DNA of 64,000 nt from contig JACPWS010000029.1 of NCBI GenBank assembly GCA_016196925.1, positions 1 to 64,000 on the forward strand, read 5' to 3'. This DNA comes from Burkholderiales bacterium (GTDB taxonomy: Bacteria; Pseudomonadota; Gammaproteobacteria; Burkholderiales; Burkholderiaceae_D). The notes below the pieces were generated by a model that saw nothing but the letters and a program-made list of their open reading frames with translations, did no database searches and was not told the origin of the DNA. The first letter of the stretch is position 1. Each line of letters opens with the position of its first letter. Both the position numbers and the translations under genes were made by a program. Shown piece after piece: positions 36,607 through 45,232 of this stretch.

Positions 36607-37344
36607 ATGTCACTCACAATTCGCCCCAGCGGGCGCGCGGCGGACGCCTTGCGTCCGGTCGTCATCAGCCGTCATTTCACCAAGCATGCCGAAGGTTCGG
36701 TGCTGATAGAGTTCGGCGATACGCGCGTCATTTGCACCGCCAGCATTGAAGACAAGGTTCCCGCTTTTTTGAAGGGCAAAGGGCAGGGCTGGTTAACCGC
36801 GGAATACGGCATGTTGCCGCTCTCCACGCATAGCCGCATGGACAGAGAAGCCGCCAAAGGCAAGCAATCCGGGCGCACCCAGGAAATCCAGCGCCTGATC
36901 GGCCGCTCCTTGCGCGCCGCCTTCGATTTGCAGGCATTCGGCGAGCGCACCCTGCACATCGATTGCGACGTGATCCAGGCCGATGGTGGCACGCGCACAG
37001 CCTCGATTTCCGGCGCCATGGTGGCCGCTTACGATGCGTTTGCTACCCTGGTGGCGCAGGGCGTAATCGCCGAGGTGCCGGTCAAACATTTTGTGGCGGC
37101 GATTTCGGTCGGCGTGTATCAGGGCGTTCCCCTGCTCGATCTCGATTATCCGGAAGATTCCGGGTGCGACACCGACATGAACGTCGTGATGACGGAAGCC
37201 GGGCATTTCATTGAAGTACAGGGTACGGCCGAGGGCGTGGCTTTCGATCGCGTCACCATGAATTGCCTGCTCGATCTGGCGCAAGAAGGCATCGCGGATC
37301 TGATCGCCTTGCAAAAGCAAGTGCTGGGCTTGCCGGCAGTTTGA
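36607..37344 (+). CDS. rph: Ribonuclease PH
   Basis: Phosphorolytic 3' exonuclease that trims tRNA precursors. The 245-residue protein contains [52 protein letters not shown] and the phosphate and metal site [20 protein letters not shown], all intact, and is full length (unlike the frameshifted form in E. coli K-12). I chose ATG 36607; a TTG at 36601 is also in frame. Confidence 0.97.
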   Translation: MSLTIRPSGRAADALRPVVISRHFTKHAEGSVLIEFGDTRVICTASIEDKVPAFLKGKGQGWLTAEYGMLPLSTHSRMDREAAKGKQSGRTQEIQRLIGRSLRAAFDLQAFGERTLHIDCDVIQADGGTRTASISGAMVAAYDAFATLVAQGVIAEVPVKHFVAAISVGVYQGVPLLDLDYPEDSGCDTDMNVVMTEAGHFIEVQGTAEGVAFDRVTMNCLLDLAQEGIADLIALQKQVLGLPAV

Positions 37345-37358
37345 AGGGGGCCACTACC

Positions 37359-37943
37359 ATGACACGCAAAATCGTTCTCGCTTCCAACAATCAAGGCAAG
37401 CTCAAGGAGTTTTACCAGATACTGGCGCCGCTGGGCATAGACTTGCACGCGCAGTCCGAATTCGATGTGCCGGAAGCGGAAGAGCCGCATGCCACTTTCG
37501 TGGAAAATGCGCTGGCCAAAGCCAGGCATGCCGCGCGCCTGACCGGACTGCCGGCGCTGGCCGATGATTCCGGCATTTGCGTGCGTGCCTTGCACGGCGC
37601 GCCCGGGGTCATGTCGGCGCGCTATGCCGGCGAACCGAGATCGGACCAGCGCAACAATCAGAAACTGGTGGCCGATCTGGCTGCTTTTGACGACCGTTCC
37701 GCTTACTACTATTGCATACTGGTATATGTGCGTTCCGAGCACGATCCGCAGCCGGTGATCGCCGACGGCGTGTGGCAAGGCGAGTTGATCGCTAAACCGC
37801 AAGGGGAAAGCGGATTCGGTTACGATCCGCATTTCTGGCTGCCGTCTTTAGGCAAGACCGTGGCGGAATTGTCTGCAGAACAGAAAAACCGGCTGTCGCA
37901 TCGCGGCCAGGCTTTGCGGGTTTTGTTTGAGAAGTTGAAATGA
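37359..37943 (+). CDS. rdgB: XTP/dITP diphosphatase (RdgB/HAM1)
   Basis: Removes non-canonical purine nucleotides (ITP, dITP, XTP). The 194 residues include IVLASNNQGKLKEFYQIL, the metal site ENALAKARHAA, LADDSGICV and GFGYDPHFWLP, the family signatures. I chose the ATG at 37359; it lies 14 bp after the rph stop. It overlaps hemW by four bases. Confidence 0.97.
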   Translation: MTRKIVLASNNQGKLKEFYQILAPLGIDLHAQSEFDVPEAEEPHATFVENALAKARHAARLTGLPALADDSGICVRALHGAPGVMSARYAGEPRSDQRNNQKLVADLAAFDDRSAYYYCILVYVRSEHDPQPVIADGVWQGELIAKPQGESGFGYDPHFWLPSLGKTVAELSAEQKNRLSHRGQALRVLFEKLK

Positions 37944-39199
37944 TACCGATTAAGCCTATACCGGCGAGCGCCGGCACGCCGCAGAAAGCGGCCGATTTGT
38001 CGCAAATTCCGCAGAACGTCGCCAGCCACTACCTGGCGCCGGGCAGCCTGAATTTGACTGGCCTGCCGCCTTTGTCGCTGTACATACACTTTCCGTGGTG
38101 CGTCAGAAAATGCCCGTATTGCGATTTCAATTCGCACGAAGTCAAGGGTGGTTTTGATGAGGCCGCGTATCTGGCCGCGCTGCGCGCCGATCTGGAAACC
38201 GCCCTGCCACTGATCTGGGGACGCAAGATTTACACGATCTTTATCGGCGGCGGCACCCCCAGCCTGATGTCGGCGGCCGGACTCGATCGTTTGCTGTCGG
38301 ATGTGCGCACCTTGCTGCCGGTCGACGGCGCGGCCGAAATCACCATGGAAGCCAATCCCGGCACCTTTGAAACTGAAAAATTCCGTTCTTACCGGCAAAG
38401 CGGCATCAACCGCCTATCGGTCGGCATACAAAGCTTCAATTCCCGGCATTTGCAGGCGCTAGGGCGCATCCACGACGGCGAAGACGCGCGGCGCGCGGTC
38501 GATATCGCCGGCACGCATTTCGACAACTTCAACCTCGATCTGATGTTTGCGCTACCCGGGCAGACGCTGGAAGAGGCGCGGCAAGATGTAGCGACGGCGC
38601 TTGCATTGGCGCCGCCGCATTTGTCGCTATACCACCTGACGCTGGAGCCGAATACGTATTTCGCCAAGTACCCGCCGACTATCCCGGACGACGATCTGAG
38701 TGCCGAGATGCAGGAATTGATACACGAGCGTATGGCCGCAGCCGGGTATGGCAATTACGAAGTGTCGGCCTATGCGCAGCCGGGCAGAGAGGCGCGCCAT
38801 AACCTGAATTACTGGAATTTCGGCGATTACCTGGGCATAGGTGCCGGCGCGCATTCCAAATTATCGTTTCCGCATCGCGTGATCCGGCAGGCGCGCTACA
38901 AGCAGCCTAAGGCGTATATGGAAGCCAGCATACTGGGCAACGCGATACAAGAGTCGGTGGAAATCCAGATGCATGAAATGGGCTTCGAATTCATGTTGAA
39001 TGCATTGCGTCTGCAGCAGGGGTTTGCCGTCAATTTATTTCAGGAGCGCACCGGTCTGTTACTCAATACGCTGGAAAAAGAGTTGGCGGAAGCGGAGCGT
39101 AAAGGCTTGCTGCACCGAGATCATCGGATTATTTCGCCCACTCCTTTAGGGCGACTTTTTTTGAATGATTTGCAGCAGATTTTTTTAAAAGTAGAGTAA
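37940..39199 (+). CDS. hemW: Radical SAM heme chaperone HemW
   Basis: The 419-residue protein carries the radical SAM CxxxCxxC motif in YIHFPWCVRKCPYCDFNSHE (about residue 54-61), the extra HemW features GGGTPSLMS, EANPGTFE and GIQSFN, and the C-terminal HemN_C domain. It differs from coproporphyrinogen dehydrogenase HemN by lacking the extra cysteine of that enzyme. It is translationally coupled to rdgB through an ATGA overlap. Confidence 0.95.
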   Translation: MIPIKPIPASAGTPQKAADLSQIPQNVASHYLAPGSLNLTGLPPLSLYIHFPWCVRKCPYCDFNSHEVKGGFDEAAYLAALRADLETALPLIWGRKIYTIFIGGGTPSLMSAAGLDRLLSDVRTLLPVDGAAEITMEANPGTFETEKFRSYRQSGINRLSVGIQSFNSRHLQALGRIHDGEDARRAVDIAGTHFDNFNLDLMFALPGQTLEEARQDVATALALAPPHLSLYHLTLEPNTYFAKYPPTIPDDDLSAEMQELIHERMAAAGYGNYEVSAYAQPGREARHNLNYWNFGDYLGIGAGAHSKLSFPHRVIRQARYKQPKAYMEASILGNAIQESVEIQMHEMGFEFMLNALRLQQGFAVNLFQERTGLLLNTLEKELAEAERKGLLHRDHRIISPTPLGRLFLNDLQQIFLKVE

Positions 39200-39201
39200 A
39201 T

Positions 39202-39239
39202 GCCGCTCGCCAGACGCGGAGGGCGAGGCGCTTTTTTTA
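39202..39239 (+). terminator. Terminator after hemW
   Basis: GCCGCTCGCC and GGGCGAGGCG pair, followed by CTTTTTTT. It begins 3 bp after the hemW stop and would end the kinase-PP2C-rph-rdgB-hemW unit. Confidence 0.75.
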
Positions 39240-39356
39240 CATGTTAAGGCGCTGGTTTTTGAATACCGGATGCGCCGGCATAAATTGTGTTGCAATTGGT
39301 TAATTTTCAACTTACTATCTTTGCCAAAATTTGTAAAATCGGATGCAGATATACCT

Positions 39357-40559
39357 ATGACGGAAACCTCAGGATTCGCTTTACCTCTCAGTAGCTTGTT
39401 GCCCGTGATGAATAACAAGCAGCAGCTTGTTGCGCTCTATCCCGATGTGGCTAATATCCCGGCGGCGGAAATTTTTTCTTTGCTGCGCTACTGGAAGGAA
39501 ATCGGTTTTTTCGAGCGCTTGCCCGCGCTCTCGCTCATGCTGCGCGTCGAGGCACCGGCGACGATACCGGTTGACCTCGACACCAGATTGCCGGCATCCC
39601 GTATCGTCTTGTGCATACCCGAATCCGTCTGTGCGGATAAAGAAGTGCAGACGCGGTTACAGCATTTTGTGCTCCGGGGATTTCAAGTCGTCGTCGACGA
39701 TTTCGCGTCTCAAATCGGATTGGCGTGGGAAGACACGCGCATCATAGGGGTGGATTGTGCCGCCGGTTTACCGTTTTTCATTAAGCCGTGGCTGACGCGC
39801 CTGAGCGGCGTACCGCACTGGGCAAAGAATATTGCCGACGCGACGCAGCTGGATGAGGCCGGCGCTGCCGGATTCAAACTGTTTTCCGGCGATTATGCGT
39901 TTAATCCGCCGGCCGCTAACAAGACTTCGGACGGCTCGGCCAGAACGCGTTTGCTGAAATTGCTCGGCCTGGTGTCGCGCGACGCCGAATCGCGCGAACT
40001 GGAAGAGCTGTTTAAGCAAGACACTACGCTTTCATTCATGTTGTTCAAGCTGGTCAGTTCCGCCGCATTTGCGCAAACGGTGCGTGTATCGAGTTTCGGC
40101 CAGGCGATCAACTTGCTGGGGCGGCGCCAGTTGCAGCGCTGGCTGCAGTTATTGTTGTATGCGCGCCAGCAGGAAAACGGCGGTGGCTTGAATCCTCTGA
40201 TGCCGCGCGCCGCATTTCGCGCCAGCATGATGGAAATGATTTGCCGGAAGCAGGGCGCCAACAAGGATCAGCTCGATGGCGCCTTTATGGTCGGCATGTT
40301 TTCTTTGCTGGATAAGCTGTTCGGCAGCGAACTCGAAGAAGTGCTGCAACCGCTGAACTTGAGCGAAGACGTGCTGGCTGCCTTGTTGAACAAGAGCGGT
40401 CAGCTGGGCCGGCAATTGCAATTAACCGAGTATGCCGATCGCCCGCAAGCCGCATCCCTCAACACTTTGCTGCAAGGCGCCGGCCTCGATGCCGATGGCT
40501 ATTACGACTGCATGATCAATGCGTATGTGTGGGTGAATCAGGTCTGCCAGGACATGTAA
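39357..40559 (+). CDS. HDOD domain protein with degenerate EAL region (YuxH/CdgJ type)
   Basis: The 400-residue protein has an N-terminal part (about 30-200) recalling EAL domains (LALLYP-like start, RIVLCIPESV, VDDFASQIGL) but lacking the EAL motif itself and other catalytic acids, so phosphodiesterase activity is unlikely. The C-terminal HDOD domain (about 205-395) contains TRLLKLLGLV, DTTLSFMLFKLVSSAAF and INLLGRRQLQRWLQLLLYAR. Such proteins regulate motility in Vibrio and Pseudomonas. The next gene starts 3 bp downstream, so the pair probably acts in one c-di-GMP pathway. Confidence 0.87.
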   Translation: MTETSGFALPLSSLLPVMNNKQQLVALYPDVANIPAAEIFSLLRYWKEIGFFERLPALSLMLRVEAPATIPVDLDTRLPASRIVLCIPESVCADKEVQTRLQHFVLRGFQVVVDDFASQIGLAWEDTRIIGVDCAAGLPFFIKPWLTRLSGVPHWAKNIADATQLDEAGAAGFKLFSGDYAFNPPAANKTSDGSARTRLLKLLGLVSRDAESRELEELFKQDTTLSFMLFKLVSSAAFAQTVRVSSFGQAINLLGRRQLQRWLQLLLYARQQENGGGLNPLMPRAAFRASMMEMICRKQGANKDQLDGAFMVGMFSLLDKLFGSELEEVLQPLNLSEDVLAALLNKSGQLGRQLQLTEYADRPQAASLNTLLQGAGLDADGYYDCMINAYVWVNQVCQDM

Positions 40560-40561
40560 AC

Positions 40562-42580
40562 ATGGACGCATTTGCTGAGGTGAGCGATCTGGGCCTGGGG
40601 GCCGCACTGGGCGAGGCCGTCCTGAGCCTGCAAGGCGCGACGCTCGATGCCGAACTCAATCGTATCGTCGGAAGTGTCTTTCGCCACTCAACTGCTGCCT
40701 ATGTGCGCGAGCGGCCCCGTCCCGGCGCAGACGATGCAGCCTTGTTTTGCGCGGCGTCGCCCGAGACTTACTATGTCTTGTCCGGGAAAAACGGCAACTA
40801 TAACGAAGCCGATGTGCATAAGCTGAATGTGCTGGCCAGTTTGACCTCCGGCTTATTCGCCACCCGCGCGCAACTCGACCAGCGTCACAGCGCATCTGCA
40901 CACGCGCAACTGCAACAGATGCAGATACTGGACCAGATCCACGAATCCGTGATTACCATGGATCTGGCCGGTTTCATCATCAGCTGGAACCGCGGCGCCG
41001 AAAATCTGTTCGGTTACGCCGCCGGCGAGGCCGTCGGGAAAAATATCCTGTTTTTATATGAAGATGAAGAACTCGATGGCCTGCGCCTGTTCGATGCTTT
41101 TCTGGAGCAGGGCGGCCGCGAGATGGAAGTGCGGCGGCGCAAAAAGTCGGGTGTAGTGTTTTGGGCCAGCCTCAGCTTGTCGCCGCTGTGCGATCCCGGC
41201 GGCCAGCCGATAGGCATCATCGGCTATCTGAGCGATATCACGCAGCGCAAAGAAGCCGAACAAAAAATCAACCATCTGGCTTACTACGACGCCTTGACCG
41301 ATTTGCCCAACCGCAGCCTGCTCCGGCAATTGCTGGATAAATCCATTTCCCAGGCGCAGCGGAATAGTACGCTGAGCGCGCTGTTGTTTGTCGATTTGAA
41401 CCGCTTCAAGCCTATCAACGACACCTTGGGCCACCAGGTGGGCGATGCCTTGTTGCGACAAGTCGCTGAGCGCTTTCGCCAGGCTTTGCGCGAGCACGAC
41501 ATCGTGGCCAGATTAGGCAGCGACGAATTCGCGGTCGCCCTGCCGGACATCAATCAACATTATCACGCCAGCCTGGTAGCGCAAAAATTGCTGGCGACCA
41601 TGGATGCGGTATTTCAAGTGGGCGACCATGAGCTGCGCATAGGCGCCAGTATCGGCATCAGCGTGTATCCGCAAGATGGCGGTGATGCCGCTACCTTGCT
41701 GCAAAAGGCCGATATCGCCATGGTCAAGGCCAAGCGCAACGCCGACAGGATTTCCGGCAGCTATGCGTTTTACAATCACAGCATGAATCAGATTACGGCC
41801 GGGCGCCTGTATCTGGAATCGGGCTTGCGCAGGGCGCTGGATAACGACGAATTTTCCGTGTCGTACCAGCCGAAAGTCGATATCCGCAGCGGAAAAATCG
41901 TCGGGGTGGAAGCACTGTTGCGCTGGAAGCATCCCGAAAAAGGCTGGATTTCGCCGCTGGACTTCATCCCGCTGGCGGAAGAAACCGGCTTGATTTTGCA
42001 GCTCGACGCCTGGGTGTTGGAGACTGCCTGTGCGCAGGCGCGGGTCTGGCAAGATCTCGGCCTGGCCCCGTTCCGGATTGCCGTGAACGTCTCGGCCAAA
42101 GAATTTACTGCGGCCTTGCCGGTGCGCGTCGATGCGGCGCTGTCGCGGCACGGTATTTCTCCGCAATGGCTGGAGCTGGAAATCACCGAAAGCATGTTGA
42201 TGCACAGCGCCGAAAGCGTGATCGCCATCATGGAGCAAATTACTGCGCAGGGTGTGGTGCTGGCGCTCGACGATTTCGGTACCGGCTATTCCAGCCTGTC
42301 TTACCTGAAGCGCTTCCCTATCGCCACCTTGAAGATCGACCGCTCTTTCATACTAGGCATTCCTGCCGACCGCAACGATTGTGCGATTGCCGGCGCCATC
42401 ATCGTCATGGCCAAGCAACTCAGGCACAAGGTGATCGCCGAAGGCGTGGAAACCCGCGAGCAGCTGAACTTCCTGTTGCAAGCCGGTTGCGACGAAGCCC
42501 AGGGTTATTTGTTTTCCCGCCCGGTGGCGGCGGAACAGATATCGATTTTGCTGGAAAAGGATTTTCGCGACTATAGTTGA
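40562..42580 (+). CDS. PAS-GGDEF-EAL protein, c-di-GMP turnover
   Basis: The 672-residue soluble protein has a short GAF-like N-terminal region, a PAS domain (about 125-240, ILDQIHESVITMDLAGFIIS, SWNRGAENLFGY), a GGDEF domain (about 250-405) with the variant motif GSDEF (ARLGSDEFAVALPD), and an EAL domain (about 420-665) with the intact motifs VGVEALLRWKHP, ALDDFGTGYSSLSYL and KVIAEGVET. The EAL part looks catalytically competent. The GGDEF variant may be inactive or regulatory. It begins 3 bp after the HDOD gene. Confidence 0.93.
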   Translation: MDAFAEVSDLGLGAALGEAVLSLQGATLDAELNRIVGSVFRHSTAAYVRERPRPGADDAALFCAASPETYYVLSGKNGNYNEADVHKLNVLASLTSGLFATRAQLDQRHSASAHAQLQQMQILDQIHESVITMDLAGFIISWNRGAENLFGYAAGEAVGKNILFLYEDEELDGLRLFDAFLEQGGREMEVRRRKKSGVVFWASLSLSPLCDPGGQPIGIIGYLSDITQRKEAEQKINHLAYYDALTDLPNRSLLRQLLDKSISQAQRNSTLSALLFVDLNRFKPINDTLGHQVGDALLRQVAERFRQALREHDIVARLGSDEFAVALPDINQHYHASLVAQKLLATMDAVFQVGDHELRIGASIGISVYPQDGGDAATLLQKADIAMVKAKRNADRISGSYAFYNHSMNQITAGRLYLESGLRRALDNDEFSVSYQPKVDIRSGKIVGVEALLRWKHPEKGWISPLDFIPLAEETGLILQLDAWVLETACAQARVWQDLGLAPFRIAVNVSAKEFTAALPVRVDAALSRHGISPQWLELEITESMLMHSAESVIAIMEQITAQGVVLALDDFGTGYSSLSYLKRFPIATLKIDRSFILGIPADRNDCAIAGAIIVMAKQLRHKVIAEGVETREQLNFLLQAGCDEAQGYLFSRPVAAEQISILLEKDFRDYS

Positions 42581-42589
42581 CCTGAAATA

Positions 42590-42618
42590 TTGTCTGCCAG
42601 CCGCAGTCCGGCTATAAT
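42590..42618 (+). promoter_or_regulatory. Sigma-70 promoter of tRNA-Ser
   Basis: TTGTCT and a perfect TATAAT with a 17-base spacer. The -10 box ends 10 bases before the tRNA 5' end. Confidence 0.8.
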
Positions 42619-42627
42619 GGTCGGCCC

Positions 42628-42717
42628 GGAAGGTTGGCAGAGCGGTTGAATGCACCAGTCTTGAAAACTGGCGAGGTGTTAAAGCCTTCGTGAGTTCGAA
42701 TCTCACACCTTCCGCCA
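42628..42717 (+). tRNA. tRNA-Ser(UGA)
   Basis: Class II tRNA of 90 bases with encoded CCA. Acceptor GGAAGGT pairs with ACCTTCC, the anticodon loop CTTGAAA gives UGA, and a long variable arm (GCGAGGTGTTAAAGCCTTCG region) is present, as expected for serine. Reads UCA codons. Confidence 0.97.
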
Positions 42718-42726
42718 AAAATTATA

Positions 42727-42754
42727 AAAGCCCTTGAATTTCAAGGGCTTTTTT
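42727..42754 (+). terminator. Terminator after tRNA-Ser
   Basis: Perfect 11-bp stem AAAGCCCTTGA / TCAAGGGCTTT with a 3-base loop, followed by TTTTATT. It separates the tRNA from the patatin gene. Confidence 0.88.
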
Positions 42755-42810
42755 ATTGTGCGCCGCACTTGAAGCCGATAGGCGGGTGCGGATTTAATAC
42801 GGGAGTTGCG

Positions 42811-43731
42811 GTGTCCAGATACAGATTTTTTTCAAGCATATCGATTGCCGTGCTGAGCTTGCTCGGGGCTTGCTCGACGACTCGGCCGCCGGCCTTGCCG
42901 CAGGCGGCGCCGGCGGCGTTGCCGGCGAAGGCGCTCAAGCCGGTCCGTATCGGTCTGGCGCTGGGCGGCGGCGCGGCACGCGGGTTTGCGCACATAGGCG
43001 TGATCAAGGCGCTGGAGTCGCAAGGCATTTACCCCGACATCGTGGTCGGCACCAGCGCCGGCAGCGTGGTGGGCGCCATGTATGCGGCCGGCAATAGCGG
43101 CTTTAGCTTGCAAAAAATGGCGCTCGATATGGATGAGGCGACCATTTCCGACTGGTCCTTACCCCTGTTCTCAAAGTCCAGCGGCGTGCTGAAGGGCGAA
43201 GCCTTGCAAGCGTATGTGAATCGCATGGTGGAGCAGTCGCCGATAGAGAGATTGCGCAAGCCTTTCGGTGCCGTGGCGACCGATTTGTCGAGCGGGCAGG
43301 CGATACTGTTTCAGCGCGGCAATACCGGCGCCGCCGTGCGCGCTTCGTCGGCCGTGCCGGGCGTGTTTCAGCCGGTAAAGATCAATGACAGGCAATATGT
43401 CGACGGCGGTCTGGTGTCGCCGGTGCCGGTGCGCTTTGCGCGCGAAATGGGGGCGGACCTGGTGATCGCCGTTAACATCTCTTCCCAGCCGGCTGCGCAA
43501 AACGGCAACAGCACCCTGGATGTCTTGCTGCAGACCTTTACCATCATGGGGCAAAGCCTGAATCAATTTGAATTGAAACAGGCCGAGATCGTGATCCGGC
43601 CCGAGTTGGCCGGCATGAAGGGTAGCGATTTTGCCGGCCGCAACCTGGCAATTCTGGCCGGTGAAAAAGCGGCGATGGCAGTCATGCCCGACTTGAAGCA
43701 CAAACTTAAAATGATGCAGGAACGTCAATAG
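42811..43731 (+). CDS. Patatin-like phospholipase, lipoprotein
   Basis: Serine hydrolase of the patatin/RssA group. From the GTG at 42811 (preceded by GGGAG) the 306 residues begin with a lipoprotein signal, FFSSISIAVLSLLGAC, whose lipobox cysteine is followed by STT, so it is probably lipid-anchored. The patatin domain has the oxyanion motif LALGGGAARGFAHIG, the nucleophile VGTSAGSVVG and the aspartate DGG in YVDGGLVSPVPV. An ATG at 42769 in frame would give 14 extra residues but lies against the terminator. Substrate is unknown. Confidence 0.92.
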   Translation: MSRYRFFSSISIAVLSLLGACSTTRPPALPQAAPAALPAKALKPVRIGLALGGGAARGFAHIGVIKALESQGIYPDIVVGTSAGSVVGAMYAAGNSGFSLQKMALDMDEATISDWSLPLFSKSSGVLKGEALQAYVNRMVEQSPIERLRKPFGAVATDLSSGQAILFQRGNTGAAVRASSAVPGVFQPVKINDRQYVDGGLVSPVPVRFAREMGADLVIAVNISSQPAAQNGNSTLDVLLQTFTIMGQSLNQFELKQAEIVIRPELAGMKGSDFAGRNLAILAGEKAAMAVMPDLKHKLKMMQERQ

Positions 43732-43744
43732 GCTGATTTGGCGC

Positions 43745-43833
43745 TGAAAATACTCGGGGGGGAGTATATATTGATGCCTTTGACTATGCTGGCGCCAGCC
43801 GGGATTTGACTTTTTTCAGGGGGGGTATGTGAA
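43745..43833. repeat. Intergenic convergent-gene repeat, copy C
   Basis: Third copy of the family (see 4614-4697). Left hairpin ATACTC-GGGGG-GAGTAT region at 43750-43767, core GCCTTTGACTATGCTGGCGC with a GCTGGCGCCAGC palindrome, and right end CAGGGGGGGTATGTG. The right G-tract is a direct rather than inverted repeat of the left. It lies between convergent patatin and NlpC/P60 genes. Confidence 0.72.
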
Positions 43834-43839
43834 GATGAC

Positions 43840-44385
43840 TTACTTTGCTTCGTCTTCGTTGATGCGTCTGGCGCCGTTGAAGCGTTTTTTCCAGTAGGCC
43901 AGATCCATGCTCTCGATTCTCACCTGGCCGCCGGCCGAGGGAGAATGGATGAATTTGTTGTCGCCGAGATAAATTCCAACGTGCGAAAAGCCGCGTCGCA
44001 AGGTGTTATAAAAAACCAGATCGCCCGGCTGCAAGTCTTTTTGCTCAACGCGCTCGCCGACGCGGCTGATTTCGGCTGAAGTGCGCGGCAGGTCGGCGCC
44101 CAGCACATCCTTGAATACATAACGGACGAAGCCGCTGCAATCGAGGCCGTTTTCCGGCGTATTGCCGCCGCGCTTATAGCGTATCCCCATCATATCCATG
44201 GCTTTCATGGTCAGGTCGGAGGCGCGGTCTTTGAGTTCTTGTAACTTGGTGAAGGCGGTGGACGATTCGGGGAAGGGGTTTTCCGCGCTCCAGGCGGGGC
44301 TGCTGACGGCGGCCTGGGCTAATGCTAATGCTGCGATGAGCACTAATCTGACTTTCCTGGAATAGCGGGAAACGTTTGTTAGCAT
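43840..44385 (-). CDS. NlpC/P60 family cell-wall hydrolase
   Basis: Secreted cysteine peptidase (family C40) of 181 residues that cleaves peptidoglycan stem peptides. It has a signal peptide (KVRLVLIAALALAQAAVSSP, cleavage near SAWS-AE) and the NlpC/P60 core with catalytic Cys in GLDCSGFVRYVFKD, His in FSHVGIYLGDN and the third polar residue in KFIHSPSAGG. Similar to E. coli MepS-type endopeptidases but without a lipobox. Confidence 0.94.
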   Translation of the reverse strand: MLTNVSRYSRKVRLVLIAALALAQAAVSSPAWSAENPFPESSTAFTKLQELKDRASDLTMKAMDMMGIRYKRGGNTPENGLDCSGFVRYVFKDVLGADLPRTSAEISRVGERVEQKDLQPGDLVFYNTLRRGFSHVGIYLGDNKFIHSPSAGGQVRIESMDLAYWKKRFNGARRINEDEAK

Positions 44386-44567
44386 CTTGGCACCTGATTG
44401 GAAAAACCGCTCAACTTTAAGCGAACTTGGAATGAATGTAAACCTTGGATGAGAAACTTATTAAAATGCAATTGACTTTTGAAGCTGTTGAGGCAGTAAA
44501 AACTGTTTGTATACATAAGTCATCAGCCATCACGTACAATCCGCAGACTTTAATTCGGGAGGCAATC

Positions 44568-44975
44568 ATGCAAACAAAACCTGTACTCACGCTGGATGAT
44601 GTAAAGAAAATTGCGGCTGCGGCCGAAGCGGAAGCCAAGGCCAATAATTGGCCGGTGGTGATCGCCGTCGTGGACGATGGCGGCCATTTGATGTGGCTGC
44701 AGCGTTTGGATGGCGTGGCGCCGATTTCTGCGCATATCGCGCCGGCCAAGGCGAGCACGGCGGCATTGGGCAAGCGCGAATCGAAAATCTACGAAGACAT
44801 CATCAACAACGGCCGTTATTCTTTCTTGAGCGCCCCCTATATCGAGGGCATGCTGGAAGGCGGCGTGCCTATCATGGTGGACGGGCATTGTGTCGGCGCG
44901 GTCGGCGTCTCCGGCGTGAAGTCGGCGGAAGATGCGCAGATTGCCAAGGCAGGCATCGCCGCCCTCGGCTTGTAA
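44568..44975 (+). CDS. GlcG/HbpS family heme-binding-like protein
   Basis: The 135-residue protein is a single Haem_degrading/GlcG domain (LTLDDVKKIAAAAEAEAKAN, PVVIAVVDDGGHLMWLQRLD, GVPIMVDGHCVGAVGVSG). GGGAGG is placed 6 bp upstream of the ATG at 44568. Family members bind heme or act with oxidases in glycolate metabolism; the role here is not clear. It has no signal peptide. Confidence 0.9.
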   Translation: MQTKPVLTLDDVKKIAAAAEAEAKANNWPVVIAVVDDGGHLMWLQRLDGVAPISAHIAPAKASTAALGKRESKIYEDIINNGRYSFLSAPYIEGMLEGGVPIMVDGHCVGAVGVSGVKSAEDAQIAKAGIAALGL

Positions 44976-45052
44976 TGTTGTAGTCCGATCAAGCGGGTGT
45001 CCGCATGATCGCCTGCGATGCGATGATTTGCGGCAATATCGGGCCAGGGTGT

Positions 45053-45081
45053 TTGCCTGAAGGGCTGTTTTGGGCTATAAT
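45053..45081 (+). promoter_or_regulatory. Sigma-70 promoter of carAB
   Basis: TTGCCT and a perfect TATAAT with a 17-base spacer. It leaves a leader of about 145 bases before carA. The leader holds GC-rich segments (for example GACGCAGCGGCGG) that may fold, but no terminator-antiterminator pair or recognised riboswitch is visible. Confidence 0.8.
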
Positions 45082-45232
45082 TCGAGGGTTTAACTAATTC
45101 GAAATCCCGCCGTAGCGCCTACCCAAATCCACATCGCTCCAACATCATTTCACAGGCCACGCGGAGATCGTGCGGCAAACGGAAAGGTAAGCTTGGGGCG
45201 ACGCAGCGGCGGTAACAATACAGGAGTTGCCC

